Positions 1 to 13,200 of a DNA stretch of 64,000 nt are shown here, one piece after another (position 1 is the stretch's first letter; every line of letters begins with the position of its first letter). The stretch spans positions 29,500,725 through 29,564,724 of the forward strand of contig OY755242.1 in the NCBI GenBank assembly GCA_963576725.1, read 5' to 3'. This DNA is from Azorinus chamasolen (Eukaryota > Mollusca > Bivalvia > Cardiida > Solecurtidae). Below the pieces are notes generated by a model. That model worked only from the letters and a program-made list of their open reading frames with translations, ran no database searches and had not been told where the DNA came from. Made by a program: the position numbers and the translations under genes.

Positions 1-355
1 ATCCCTACTAAATATTATTAGAGGAAGACACCTATAGCTTAAGGGTTGAATGAGATCACCCTGTCTAGAGTTATCTGCCCTTGATTTATCGTAAATGCCA
101 TATTCAACCGGAGATCATGTGCAGGGCCCTCTCTGACCGAGTCAGTTTTCTAGTTCTGTTCAAATACTTATGAAAATTAGGGTATTGTATAATGCTGAAT
201 TTGTTGATTTTTAGCTTTCCTCATAGTTATAAAGAAATGGAAGAAAATATACTTTATAAATCAGAGCATTTTTTTTATAGAGTAAATGCATTTAACATTG
301 CAAGGTTTACATGTTGTTTCAACTGTAATCTTTGATTTTTTTAAATCCGTTACTC
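1..355. other. intron sequence, nothing recognised
   Basis: AT-rich DNA upstream of the first MITE. No exon, RNA gene or repeat could be recognised. Confidence 0.4.
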
Positions 356-510
356 CACAGATTCACCTTTTAATGCATTTGCTAACAGAGTAGACCCAGA
401 TTAGATGGTGACTCCTGTAGGAGCTGTCTGGTCGGAGTCTGCTCTGTTTGTTCATGGAACAATGAATATCTGCTTCTACAGTTCCTGCAATAGTCAAATT
501 TCCTGTGTTC
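356..510 (-). mobile_element. TTAA-1 MITE, degraded
   Basis: Central palindrome at 381-452 (GCTAACAGAGTAGACCC to GTCTGCTCTGTTTG). Outer TTAA ends are not clear. Confidence 0.6.
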
Positions 511-538
511 ACATACTATTATAAAAATGATCTATAAA

Positions 539-796
539 TTAACCCTTTCCCTGTTCTATATTTAGTCCAATTTCTATACCTACTGGATATTCATGGACAA
601 ATTAGTTATAATGGAATATGGAAGTTGGAACATTGTAGCCATTAAAATGATTTTTAGAAACTGAAGAAACGGATCTTTCAAACTTATTAGCAAACAGAGC
701 AGACCCTGATCAGACGGCTCCTATATGAGCCGTCTGATCTGGGTCTACTCTGTTTGCAAATGAGTGAAAATGCGTTTATATGAGGGAAAGGGTTAA
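539..796 (+). mobile_element. TTAA-1 MITE, full length
   Basis: Starts TTAACCCTTTCCCTG and ends GAGGGAAAGGGTTAA, so TTAA duplications and CCCTTTCC inverted ends, as in piggyBac-type MITEs. Central palindrome at 691-762. The arms outside the palindrome are not inverted copies of each other. Taken as the type copy of the family. Confidence 0.85.
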
Positions 797-1080
797 CATT
801 CATGACAACATCATTTCTTACATGAATATTCATGGTGTAAAATGGAAGAATCATTGTCCTTGAAAACTGAATAGTCAACAATGTTTTACAGATGACCATT
901 TCACAATTGTTTGCAGTTGACCACTTTTAGTGGACAAAGAACTGATCCAGAAATTCTACTTATTTTGGATAAATTGTATTGTGTAGAACAAGTATTCTGT
1001 GTTGGATAAAACTTGTTTCCTCTTTTATCAGATAATGGAAATCAATTTCTTTGTTGATGAATTTAATTTGTTCTTTTCAG

Positions 1081-1203
1081 GTGGCGGAAAGGAAATAAAG
1101 CGCTCTGGACCGCTGGCTGAATTATTTGCGAAGCTAGAGAGATCAAGGGTGCTGAGACAGAAAAATCAGAGAGGATCCGGTAAAGCTTCCAGTAAACACA
1201 GGA
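1081..1203 (+). CDS. MYCBP2: MYCBP2 exon w1
   Basis: Acceptor TTCTTTTCAG, donor GTAAGTG. The frame begins at base 3: GGKEIKRSGPLAELFAKLER, followed by a basic stretch ending SSKHR. This is the charged segment before the RCC1 repeats. It is the least conserved exon called, but the borders are strong and the frame joins exon w2. Confidence 0.8.
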
Positions 1204-4200
1204 GTAAGTGCTGCATTATTTCAAATGCAAACAGTGCAGACCCATGGTCTTGATGTTGTTAGACACTTCATCAGCATCTACAATGGTTAATGAAGCTTTT
1301 GCTTACAAAGATACTGTTGTCTGCTACAATTCTTAAAAAGTTTACAGAGGTCCAGATAAGATGTGTATAGTCCGACAGGGAATTCCTGACAGTTACGTCA
1401 TAAATAGTTTACTTGAATATGCATATGACATGTTACTTCTTAGAGAGAAGACTGTGACTATTTGACTATGCTGACATGCTTATGGAGTCCGTAGCCGAGT
1501 GGATAAAGGCGCTCTCATCCGAATCAAAATGTACCTGGTTCGAAACTCACATAAGTCAATCTTTTTTTCTTTTAATTTTGTCTCAACATCACATTTGTCA
1601 AAAAACAGAAAGTAGGACCAAACAAGAACAGAAAAAAGATAAAAAGAGAATAGATCCTATAGAGAAAATGTACTGACAAAAGTATTTAAAAATATTAAAA
1701 CAACAGACAAATAAAAGTATAAACGTCGGTGAGTTTCGAACTCGGATAGCGCGCATGCAAAGCCGCATACGCATCCTTTAGACCACGGATTCGGTTATCC
1801 CATGGTGTAATGTTTGTCTTATTTATTAATTATCCCATTCATACATCATATATTGAGGAAACCCTGTCTATTTTTAGTTTTGTTATTGTGTTGACGTAAC
1901 TGCCAGACCTAGTTTGTTTATCTATAAATTGAAACGTTTTCAAGAATAACTTCTTTATATCTTCATCAAACCCTATACTGTGACCACTCTTTAACCCATT
2001 CCCTGTTCTGTGTTCATTCCAAATTTCAATACCTACTGAATATTCATAGATAAAATGATTATAATGAAATATGGAAGATAGAAAATTGTAGCCATTTTAG
2101 AAAGTAAAGACACAGATCGTTAAAATTTTATTAGCAAACAGAGTAGACCCTGATCAGACGGCTCTGTTAGGAGCCATCTGATCTGGGTCTACTCTGTTTG
2201 CAAATGCGTTAAAACTCGTTTATATCAGGGAAAGGGTTAAAATCGTCTCGAAGAAACGATTCTAAAGAGTAGCCACAGTATAAGGTTTGGTTGAGAGATG
2301 ACGATTTTGGTTTATGGGTATGCACCTTTATCTGTAGCACTGAGTTTAGTTTTTGCTCATTTCTCGGTCGGTGTGTCAAAGTTTGGGTGCTGATGAGCTG
2401 TCAAGCATCTCCTCTGGATCTAAACTGTTAGCATAGGTTATGATGAAATCATAGCTAGGATGCAAAGGGTTATTTAACTCTCATATTTATTCATATAAGA
2501 AGTAATGACATCATGAATATTAATAGATTAATTTTTATAATGGCACATGAACACATTTTTTTTATACATAAATAGAAACTCTAGAATCATATCTAAGGTA
2601 TACTATGTAATAACTTAAATAAGCAAACAGAGCTGATCCTGATCAGACGGCTCCTACAGGAGACGTCTGATCTGGGTCTACTCTGTTTGCATAGGCATAG
2701 AAAAGAGTAGTATGGAGTAAAGGGTTAAGTGCAAAATTTGCTTAAATTTTTAGCTTTGGCTTTTATACCACTCTTTTTGAAAAAATATCATGACACTGTC
2801 AAACAGTTCAGATCTTGATAAGACACAAAGTTAATCAGCCTCTGGTGGATCTGAATTGACTGGAAAGATGATCACAGATAGGCCCATGGCAGAGAAAAAC
2901 TTAGAGGTACTTATGTTAAAAACAGGACACCCAGCTTGTCACTGGTATATATAAACACTTCAAGTGTGTCAACCTTTAACCTCGACTTTCATGTTAATGA
3001 ACTGTTAATAGTTAATGCAAACTTAACTCCTTACTTCATGAATATTCATGAATATTCATGTAAGAAATAATGACACATGAATGCAGGAATTTTTGGCCAC
3101 GACAGAAACTCTACAATCATATTTATGTTATATTATATAAGCAAACAGAGCAGACCCTGATCAGACAGTTTATTAGTCCCCCACCGGTTACCGGTTGGGG
3201 GACTATAGGTTTGCTCGATTCCGTCCGTCCGTCCGTCCGTCCGTCCGTCTGTCCGTCCGTCCGTCCGTCCGTCCGTCTGTCACGATTCGTGTCCGGGCCA
3301 TATCTCCTACAAAGTTATGCCAAATTCATTATAACTTCACACATTGAAGAAGCATGATGAGGGCTAGTGTCATGCACAAGGGCCATAACTCTAGCATCAA
3401 TATTTTTGGAGTTATTCCCCTTTTACATATTTTTTTGTCCGGACAATAACTCTTTATCTACTGGTTCAATTGATTTGAAACTTCACATATGGAACAGTCA
3501 TGATGAGGGGCAGTGTCATACATAAGGGCCATAACTCTAGCATCAATATTTTTGGAGTTATTCCCCTTTTTCATATTTTCTTGTCAGTCCGTCTGTCACG
3601 CTTCGTTTCCGGGCCATATCTCCTACAAAGTTATGCCAAATTCATTATAACTTCACACATTGAAGAAGCATGATGAGGGCTAGTGTCATGCACAAGGGCC
3701 ATAACTCTAGCATCAATATTTTTGGAGTTATTCCCCTTTTACATATTTTTTTGTCCGGACAATAACTCTTTATCTACTGGTTCAATTAATTTGAAACTTC
3801 ACATATGGAACAATCATGATGAGGGGTAGTGTCATACACAAGGGTCATAACTCTAGCATCGATATGTTTGGAGTTCTTCCCATTTTTCATATTTTCTTGA
3901 CAGTCCGTCTGTCACGCTTCGTGTCCGGGCCATATCTCCTACAAAGTTAGACCAAATTCATTATAACTTCACACATTGAAGAAGCATGATCAGGAGTAGT
4001 GTCATGCACAAGGGCCATAACTCTAGCATCAATATTTTTGGAGTTATTCCCCTTTTCATATTTTCTTGTCCAGTTAATAACTCTTTATGTACTGGTTCAA
4101 TTGATTTGAAACTTCTCATATGGAACAAGCATGATGAGGTGTAGTGTCATGCACAAGGGCAATAACTCTAGCATCAATATTTTTGGAGTTACTCCCCTTT

Positions 4201-7200
4201 TTCATATTTTCTCTTTTTCATATTTTCTTGTCGGGACAATAACTTTTTATTTACTGATCCAATGTATGAAAGTAGGTACTAATACCATTCAGGTGGTCAT
4301 GTATATACTATGGTCAACCACACCATGGGTGGGTGGGGTGGGGAGAGTGGAGGTTTTTTTTCAGTCCGGTGGGGGACTCATGTCTTGCATAGCAATACAA
4401 CATGCCCTTGTTCTGTTTGCTAAAGCTTAGACACTTACTTATGGAGTAAATGGTTATGCAAAATGTTACCATAAGACTATGGGTATATTTTCATATTTTT
4501 GTTTTCAGATGATGTCGGAAGTGACCAGGAAGCGGAGTGCAGTAACAAGATTGTTAGTTTGCCACCCACAGAGGTCACAGTGGGGTCGGGTGATGTCCCG
4601 GTGTCCCAGATAGCCTGTGGGATGCACCACACAGGTAAAACATCTTGAGACACTCAACAAACTTCATATAAATATTTATTGGGGTGAGAAGTTGTGCATC
4701 AGCATTTTAGTTTTCAAATGGGATCAGTGACACAAGAGTTCTGGTTCTTGACTGAGTCAGAATTTAATAATTCTATATGTCATTAGTGTCAAGTTTGTGG
4801 TAAAATGTGGTAATGTGTGACAGTAGGGATATCTGTGTCAAATATTTCCCACTGACATAATTATGGTTTTATAAAAAGCCGAGATAAGATCTCGACTTAC
4901 TGGGTGTCTCATCTGGATGCTGTTTACAGTAAAACCTCTCTATAACGGCCACTAAATTGTGTTAATTAGTTTGTATTTAAGGCAGGTCGCTGCTTAAAGC
5001 AAGATGAAAGTAAAACAGAACGCTCCTAGGAGCATTCTGTTTTACTTTCACCTTGCTTTAAGCAGTCACCTGCCTTTAACACAAAATACTTGATGTAATT
5101 TAGTGGTCGTTAAAGAGAGGTTTTACTGTACATAGGTTATCACTAAGTTACTGCTAGTATCCATGTTAACTATTGAGTGTGTATGTATTTCAGCTGTGTT
5201 GCTACAGAATGGAGAGGTGTACAGCTTTGGTAGTAACCAGTATGGACAGCTGGGCCTAGGGGACACAGTGATAAGGTATTGACAATTCTATTAACATTCT
5301 CAACTAAGTCTCTTTGCTTTAGTTAGAGTATTAAAGTGTTGACCCTTTACAGTAAAGCCTCTCTAAACATGACATTAAATTAAGCATAAATATCCGTCTT
5401 GGAAACAGGTGGCAGCTTAATGCATTCACCCATAGACTATTTTTTAGATACAACCTCTTTGAATAAATCTACCGAAAAGGAGCATAAACTAGAGAAAAGG
5501 AAACTTTTAGAAATTTGTAGTTTGAAACCATTGTGGTAAATAGAGCATTTGCTCCTATAGGAGCAAATGCTCTATTTATCACAATGGTTTCACAAAGTGA
5601 CTTTTACAGAGTCGTCAAAAGTCGTCAATATGAGGGAATGGGTTAATGCAGGGTGAATCTCATTCAGAAAGCTCCTCTATTATTTATAAGCAAACCGATT
5701 AGACCTTGATACGTCGACTCCTACAGGATCTGGATCTACTCTGCAAAGGTGTAGAAAGGCTTATGGAGTAAAGGGTTTTTCATGATGCGTTGTATATATT
5801 AACACATTTGCAAACACAGTAGACTCAGATCAGACAGCTCCTGTTGGAACTTTCAGATCAGGGTCTGCTTTATTTGCTTACGAGATGATAAAGATCTGAT
5901 CATCAGTTTCTTCCATGGCCACGAATTCTGTTCCCTTATTTTCAGCTAAAAAATATTCCTATTATCAATATTTCCTACATGCATATTATTTAACCCTTTT
6001 CCTCATATAAACACATTTTCACGCATTTGCAAACAGAGTAGACCAAAATCAGACGGCTGTAGGAGCCGTCTGATCAGCGTCTGCTCTATTTGCTAATGGA
6101 ATTCGATAGATCTCTTTCTTTAGTTTCTAAAATGGCTACATTGTTACACCTTCCATATTTCATTATAACTATTTTGTCCATGAGTATTCAGTAGGTATAG
6201 AAAAATAAGCTAAATATAGAACAGGGAAAGGGTGAAGTAAAGGGTTTATCACATTCTGTGATAATTCAAGCTGAATATGAACAAAATCAAACTTTTGACA
6301 GTAATATGAGCATGCATATAATTTTAAAGCAAGTTTTATTTCTGTATGTTTCAGGGGTAGCCCCACTCGGATCCCATTGCCGGGCCCAGCCCAGCAGGTT
6401 GCTGCAGGGAGCCACCATACTGTGATACTCTTGTCTAATGGACAGGTCCTTACTTGTGGAAACTACCAGGTTAGTCATGCCAATCACAAAAGGCCTTTTG
6501 CCTGCAATTTTAGATAATGGCTTATTTTGGCCTTGATCTTATGAAATACACTTAATTATGTCTCCCCCCCCATATTAATATGGGGGAGACATATTGGTTT
6601 TGTTAGAGTTGTCTGTCCGAGCATCTTAAAGGTAATAGAGGGCCAGGTCATAATCAGCAGAACAAAAGAAAACAGTGGAGTTCATTCCGTAACAATAGAA
6701 CAAGAGGACGTGGCCCTTTGTTCAACAAAAGAAAATAACAAAAGGATTGGTCCCTTGTCCTGTCTTGGTGGCACGTCCGTCTGTCCGTCACACTTTTTTG
6801 TCCTGACAGTAACTTCTATATGCCTGATACCAGTTAGTTGAAACTTCATATATGGAAAGAGCATAATGAGAGGAAGTGTTGCGCACAAGGTCCATAACTC
6901 TGGCTTCACTAATATTGGAGTTATTGCCCTTTGTACATTTTTTCACACTTTTTTGTCTGGACGATAACTCCTATATGCCTCATGCCATTAGATCGAAACT
7001 TCATACATGTAAAGAGCATGATGAAAGAAAGTGTCATGTACAAGGGCCATAACTCTGGCTTCACTAATATTGGAGTTATTCCCCTTGTTTCATCGCGGCG
7101 CCTTTGCTGGCTATTTAGTCAATACCAATTGTGTGCAACGGATGTTTTTACAAAATGGCACAGTCTGACAGGCAGACGTCCGAATCAAAAACAAATAAAC

Positions 7201-10200
7201 AATGTCAATGTCTATTCCGAACGAATTGACGAATAAGAAAAAGAAACCAGTTGTGAAACAACGATATAAAACTGCTTATCATGAAGCATGGAAGTGCTTA
7301 GGACCCTCAGTCAAAGTCAAAGACTCTTACGTGAAGTGCTCAATTTGTGCGATATATTTTTCATGTGCACACGGTGGACGATTTGACTGTACTTGTCATT
7401 CACACGTCGAATTTGTAAAGCTGAAGTAAAAACAGACATCTATGAAAGACATGTTTGCAAAATCATAGGCGAACAAAAATGTTTCAATGAAAAGACAAGT
7501 AGCAAAAGCAGAAACAATCATGTGCGAACTGATACCTGAATTGACTGTTTCTTTTAGTTCAGCTGACAAAATGAACTCAAATAGATGTATCTGGATTTAA
7601 AGATAGCAGCTAGTTTGTAAAAATCTGCATTTTTCTTAACCCTTTCCTCCATGAGTAGCTATACTTGTCTCTTCCTATGATGAATAGATCTACGGTATAT
7701 AATATTTTTCATACATTGACACATTAAATATATAAAGATTTTTATTGATGCATTTTCAATGCATTAACTAACCTAGAATACATTCTTCACTATTTGCTAT
7801 GTTACATTAGAAATATCACATTAGGACAGAGTTATTGTATAAAATACATGTTTGTTTCAATTTTCACAGTATAACGGCTGTCTATATGATTTTGTCTCGG
7901 TATTACACTTGCCAACCCCTAGATTACACTTAATTTGGAAGATGATTACACTTGCCTACCCCAAGATTACACTTAAATTGGAAGATGATTACACTTGCGC
8001 AAAACTATGGGTAAACAGGTCTGATTATGTCTGTGAGAGCATTCACCTGTATTATTAGTGACATTTTGCGGGAAATGACATGTGATGTGTTAACCCTTTC
8101 CTCAATGAATATTCATGAAGTCATGAATATAAATTAGATTAATTTTCTCTAATACACATGGACACAGGATTTTTTTGCCATGGCAGAAACTGTAGAATCA
8201 GATCTATATTATATCATAAACAAATAGAGCAGACCCTGATTAGATGGCTCCCATAGGAGCCGTCTTATCTGGATTTCTATTTGCAAAGGCGTAGAAACGC
8301 GTATAAATGGAGTAATGTGACTACCTAAGAAGGATTTCCGGAACTGTTTCTAGTTGAAAAGTTGTGAAAGTATTGTAATTTGTGTAAATAGTGTTGTGTT
8401 TTAATATATACATGTAGTGCATTGTTTGGACAGATCGTGTGTTTGGTACAAGTAAGTTTATTTGTTACTGTCAATAGTTTTATTTATTTGCTGTTTCGTT
8501 TGTCTGTTTCGTTTTTCGAAAATAACTTTTTTATAGCTGTGACGTACATTTCCTGCCTTGTGTGTGTTTTATGAAATACATGCGGCATGCCGTAAATGTA
8601 AGTTTGGGATTTCAAAATTATTGTCAGGGCTTGTTTGTAATTCTTGCCATTTGTTTATGGTGTGAATTTATAATTGTATGCATTTTGAGGCTGTGTTAGA
8701 GTTTGGAAATATTGTTTAATAACTAATATTGGAGTTATTGCCCCTTGTACATTTTTTTCACACTTTTTTGTCCGGACGATAACTTCTATATGGTTCATGC
8801 CATTAAATTGAAACTTCATATTTGGAAACAGCATGATGACAGGAAGTTTCATGCACAAGTTCCTTAACTCTGGCTTCAATAATATTGGAGAAATTGCCCC
8901 TTGTATATTTGTTTCACACTTTCTTTTCCGGACAATAACTCCTATATGGTTCATGTCATGGGATTGAAACTTCATACATGTAAAGAGATTGATGAAAGGA
9001 AGTGTCATGCACAAGGTCCATAACCCTGGCTTTAATAATATTGGAGTTATTACCCTTTGTTACTTGTTTTGTCCGATCAACAACTCCTGTTCTACTGATG
9101 CTATTGGAATGACATTTCATTTATGGAAAGAGCATGATGAAAGGAAGTGTCATGCACTAGGGCCATAACTTCGGTATCAATATATTTGGAGTTATAGGTT
9201 GTTATAATTTGTTCTTGAAAATTGTGGTGTGGAAAGGCATTATGAGGGGAAGTACCATTTATCAAGTCCATTAGTATGGTAGCAACATTTTGAGTTATTT
9301 CCCTTTATATATTGTTTTTGTTAGAGTTGTTTGTCACACATCTTGTCCGGTCTAGTTCTCATGTACGGAAATGTGAATATGTCACAGTGTGTATGTGTGG
9401 GTGCGAGGTGTGGGTGTGGGGAGACATCTGTTTTTGTGACAAAAACCTCTAGTTTCTTGTGGTGAAATGAAACAAATGAAATAACAATGATACATATTTT
9501 TTTTCATACATTTCAATAGTTATGTTGTCATCATACAGATAAAACATGAAGATGCACATGTTCTGAGATTTTAAAAACATGAGATATAGTAAAGCCTGTT
9601 TGATATGACCACTCATTGATAGTAGACAAAAAGGCAAGCTGCTAATAGAAACACCTTTAAGCCTTTCCTCCATAAATACGCCTTTCTACGCCACTGTAAA
9701 AATCACCTGTTGAAAACATTATGATAAATAGAGCATTTGCTCCTATAGGAGCAAATGCCCTATTTATCACAATGGTTTCAAACTACACATTTCTAAAATT
9801 TTCCTTTTCTCTAGTTAATGCTCCTTTTTGGTAGATTTATTGAAAGTGGATGGATCTAAAAATAGCCTATGGAGGAATGGGTTAAATCAGGCTCCGCTTC
9901 GTTTCCTTTTAGAACTATGTAGATCTCATTCTACACTTTCTGCCATGGTCAAAATTCCTGTTTTCAAAGGTGAACTAATTAATATTCATAAAGTCAGTAT
10001 TTCTTATATTAATATTAATGACGTAAAGGGCCTTTAATGTAACAGTAATGCAGCTAATTAATGTAGAAACTTTCTGCATTACTTTGTCTTGCATTAACCC
10101 TTTCCCTCATATTGACGACTTTTGACAACTCTGTAAAAGTCAACTTTGTGAAACCGTTGTGATAAATAGAGCATTTGCTCCTATAGGAGCAAATGCTCTA

Positions 10201-13200
10201 TTTATCACAATTGTTTCAAACTACCAAATTCTAAAATTTCCTTTTCTCTAGTTACCTTTTCGGTAGATTTATTCAAAGTGGTTGAATCTAAAAATAGCCT
10301 ATGAGGGAATGGGTTAAGTGAACAAAAAGCCTTGAAGATCCAGAGTTAGACTTGTTAAGACAGGTTCAACTGTAGCGGTTTATCACTTTGCAGAAAGGTT
10401 CTCTGGGAAGGGTCTGCCCTGAAGACGGAGCAAAAGCAAAGAAAGGAGGAATGTGGTATACCATACCAGGACCCATACCAGGAGTTGGTGAGTAGCAGAA
10501 TCATAAATTAAAGGGATTTTTTTCAAATACAAAAATGGTCATTTCTCTATCAAGCCCTATGTTTTGACCAATCTTTAGAACTGTTTCTTTACCCCTTTCC
10601 TCCATAAATACGCCTTTCTACGCCTCTGTAATAGTCACTTCTTTAAACCATTGTGATAAATAGAGCATTTGCTCCCATGGGAGCAAATGCTCTATTTATC
10701 ACAATGGTTTCAATTACTACACAATTCTAACATTTTTCTTTTTGTCTAGTAAATGGTCCATATGGGTAGATTTATTTAAAGAGGTTAGCTCTAAATAGTC
10801 TATGAGGGAATGGGTTAAGATATGAAATAAGGAAATTTATTGCTATGGCAATAAAGAACCAGATCTGTTATATATAAGCAGACAGAGCAGATCCTGATCA
10901 GACAGTTCCTACAGGAGCTGTATGATCTTGGTCTGCTCTGTTTGCAAATGGGTAAAATGCCGGGATTATCTAGTTAAGCGTTTAAATATTTTCTCCAGGT
11001 GCTCGTTATGGAAGAAGGGCCACATGGATTGGGGCCAGCGGGGACCAGACATTCATGAGAATAGACGAGTCCCTAATAAATGCTCACATCTTGTCTTCCT
11101 CCAAAGTGTTTGGCAACAAAACCACCATAGGTAAGGCATTTTCATCTTGTTTGTTTATCATATAATACTTCCAGATAAGAAGTGCATTCAGAAAGTCTAT
11201 GAAAAAGTTTTTCTATAATTTCCTGCCAAAGTTATAGGTATTGTCGCCAATATACAGCAACTGATATAACTTTTAGGTCTAAGTTCCTGTACAACAAAAT
11301 CTAGTGCCAGACCTGTCAGTTATGCCTGACCCTCTAATTGGAAACAACGATAAAATGGATAAGAGTCAGATTATGATTAATTTTCCAAGGCAATTACAAG
11401 TGAAAACAGAAAATGCAATGTGGTTACAGGTTTAATGTGAGAGCTACATGATGTCTGTTAAAAAATGAGACTATAACATGTGACAAATTCGCAATATGAT
11501 GATACATACATGTATACCAATGAAATTGGTATACAGGGCTGGCTCTAGGCATTAATTAGTTGTCGCCATTACTTTCGCCATTTGAAAAAAACTGGAGCCA
11601 AATTTGAGACATTGGAGCCAAATTTGAGACATTGGAGCCAAAACCTATTTTTAATACTGTAAGGCTAATTTCTGACTATTACTAAAAGTGCCACTTCAAA
11701 TAAATATTTTATCTTTTTTTTAATGAAGAACACTTGTTTGACACTGTTGACTAACGAAAGAAGAGAAGAGAAAAAAAAATCAGCTAATGAAAAATGTTAA
11801 ACTAAATTTTTATCCAAATTTATAACCCAAATCATCATCCCAAATATGTTTAAATACGTGTACTTATAATATAGCAATACAATATTAAACTTATGAAGAG
11901 AAAATTGATAAATTTGCTTGATTTGCATTTATTTTTATCAGAGATCGATATAAGTTTATGTAAAAAAACAAGTGACATAATCATTACAGGACACTTGTCA
12001 AACCATGGAATCATTCATTATCCAATTATCAAACTGAGAAACAAACACAGTCTAGGAGGAGCAGTTTCTTACCTTGGATAAAAAAGACCGATCTGGTCCA
12101 ATTAACACATTATAATCACAAGGAATGTCCAGCTAATTGCCTTGTTTGTCGCTCTTTAATCTCATTGTCACTTATCTTTAAATGCCAGTCCCCTGGTTTA
12201 AGTAATACACGTGTCATAAGGTGATTATATGGTATCGAAATTCCCCACTTTAAAACTTATAAACAATGCATCCATGTTGGTTTTTTTTTACACGACTGGT
12301 TCCCGAATAAACATATTCCATTACACATACTGGTGTAGCAGAATACGGAACCAGACTGAGATTGCATACTGGGTCAACAAAAGGTGTATTCCCTGATTGA
12401 TTAACACACCAAATGTATGTAACACGTTGTCCCTTTAATATTTGGTAGCTAGTGTGTGTAGTGTAGATTTTTATTAGGTCTGTCGCAGTGGGGATTAAAG
12501 AGTGTTGTTGAAATTATGGCAGGTGGCATATTGGCCTCCGGGAATTAAAGCATATCACACACGACAAGGGGAAAGGACCTGGCATGCCTGGGGAAAACAC
12601 TGTACAGAATAACTGGTGGTTGTTGTTTCTTACCAGTCATATAGAAACAGATACACCCAACATTTTATCCACTTTATGCCTAGAAAATCGGCGAAAAAAA
12701 GTTGGCGCCAATCATTTTCGCAAATTTTATTTTTTTGTCGCCATATCGTCTAATTTTGCGCAAATGGCGCCGATGGCGAAGCCTAACGCGAGCCCTGGGT
12801 ATAAAAGTTTTGGTATGAACTTATCTTGATTAACACTCACTCAGAACAGTATCAGTGATCTGTTTCTTAACAATTTATTTTGAAGAGAGAGAGAGATTTT
12901 TCTTAAAAAGGGCATATGCTTTTTTGCAGTCGAGTCTCTTATCTGTATTTGTCAGCAGCAATTAAAACCTCTGCCAATTTATCTTCTTTTTGGAGAATAT
13001 TATCTAAATGGTGTAGAGTTGTAAAAATTTAGCGATTAGTAAGGTTAATTGGTGACAAGTGTGATATTGTACGGTCATGTCCGTCGCTATCACAACGGAC
13101 ATATAAGACTGTACAATATCCCACACTTACTCATAAGATTGACCATTATGTAATTATTGATGATGAAGGCTAGTCAATGTTGATCTAGGCAGGGACTGGT

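Larger units (their letters stand above)
3024..4453 (+). mobile_element. TTAA-1 MITE split by HLE H1
   Basis: The left half runs to CTGATCAGACAG near 3168 and the right half resumes CTGTTTGCTAAAGC at 4413. The two halves rebuild one MITE when 3174-4412 is removed. Confidence 0.75.
6559..9454 (+). mobile_element. HLE H2 (TGTCTCCCC type) with nested insertion
   Basis: 5' hairpin TGTCTCCCCCCCC...GGGGGAGACA (6559-6593); 3' motif GGGGAGACATCTG, hairpin GTTTTTGTGACAAAAAC and CTCTAGTT at 9416-9454. Tandem ~150-bp units (TAACTCTGGCTTCACTAATA) fill both halves. A foreign block of about 1.6 kb (roughly 7096-8715) interrupts the unit array. Confidence 0.7.

Noticed and set aside
999..1253. 84-codon frame as a separate small gene
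   Set aside because: Its middle is exon w1 with good splice borders; the ends are intron.
1485..1545. Functional tRNA gene
   Set aside because: Box A and box B-like sequences are present but I could not fold complete acceptor and anticodon arms; more likely SINE-derived.
5190..11130. Independent RCC1 or HERC gene
   Set aside because: The frame continues without a break into two PHR domains and a filamin repeat, which fixes the family as MYCBP2.
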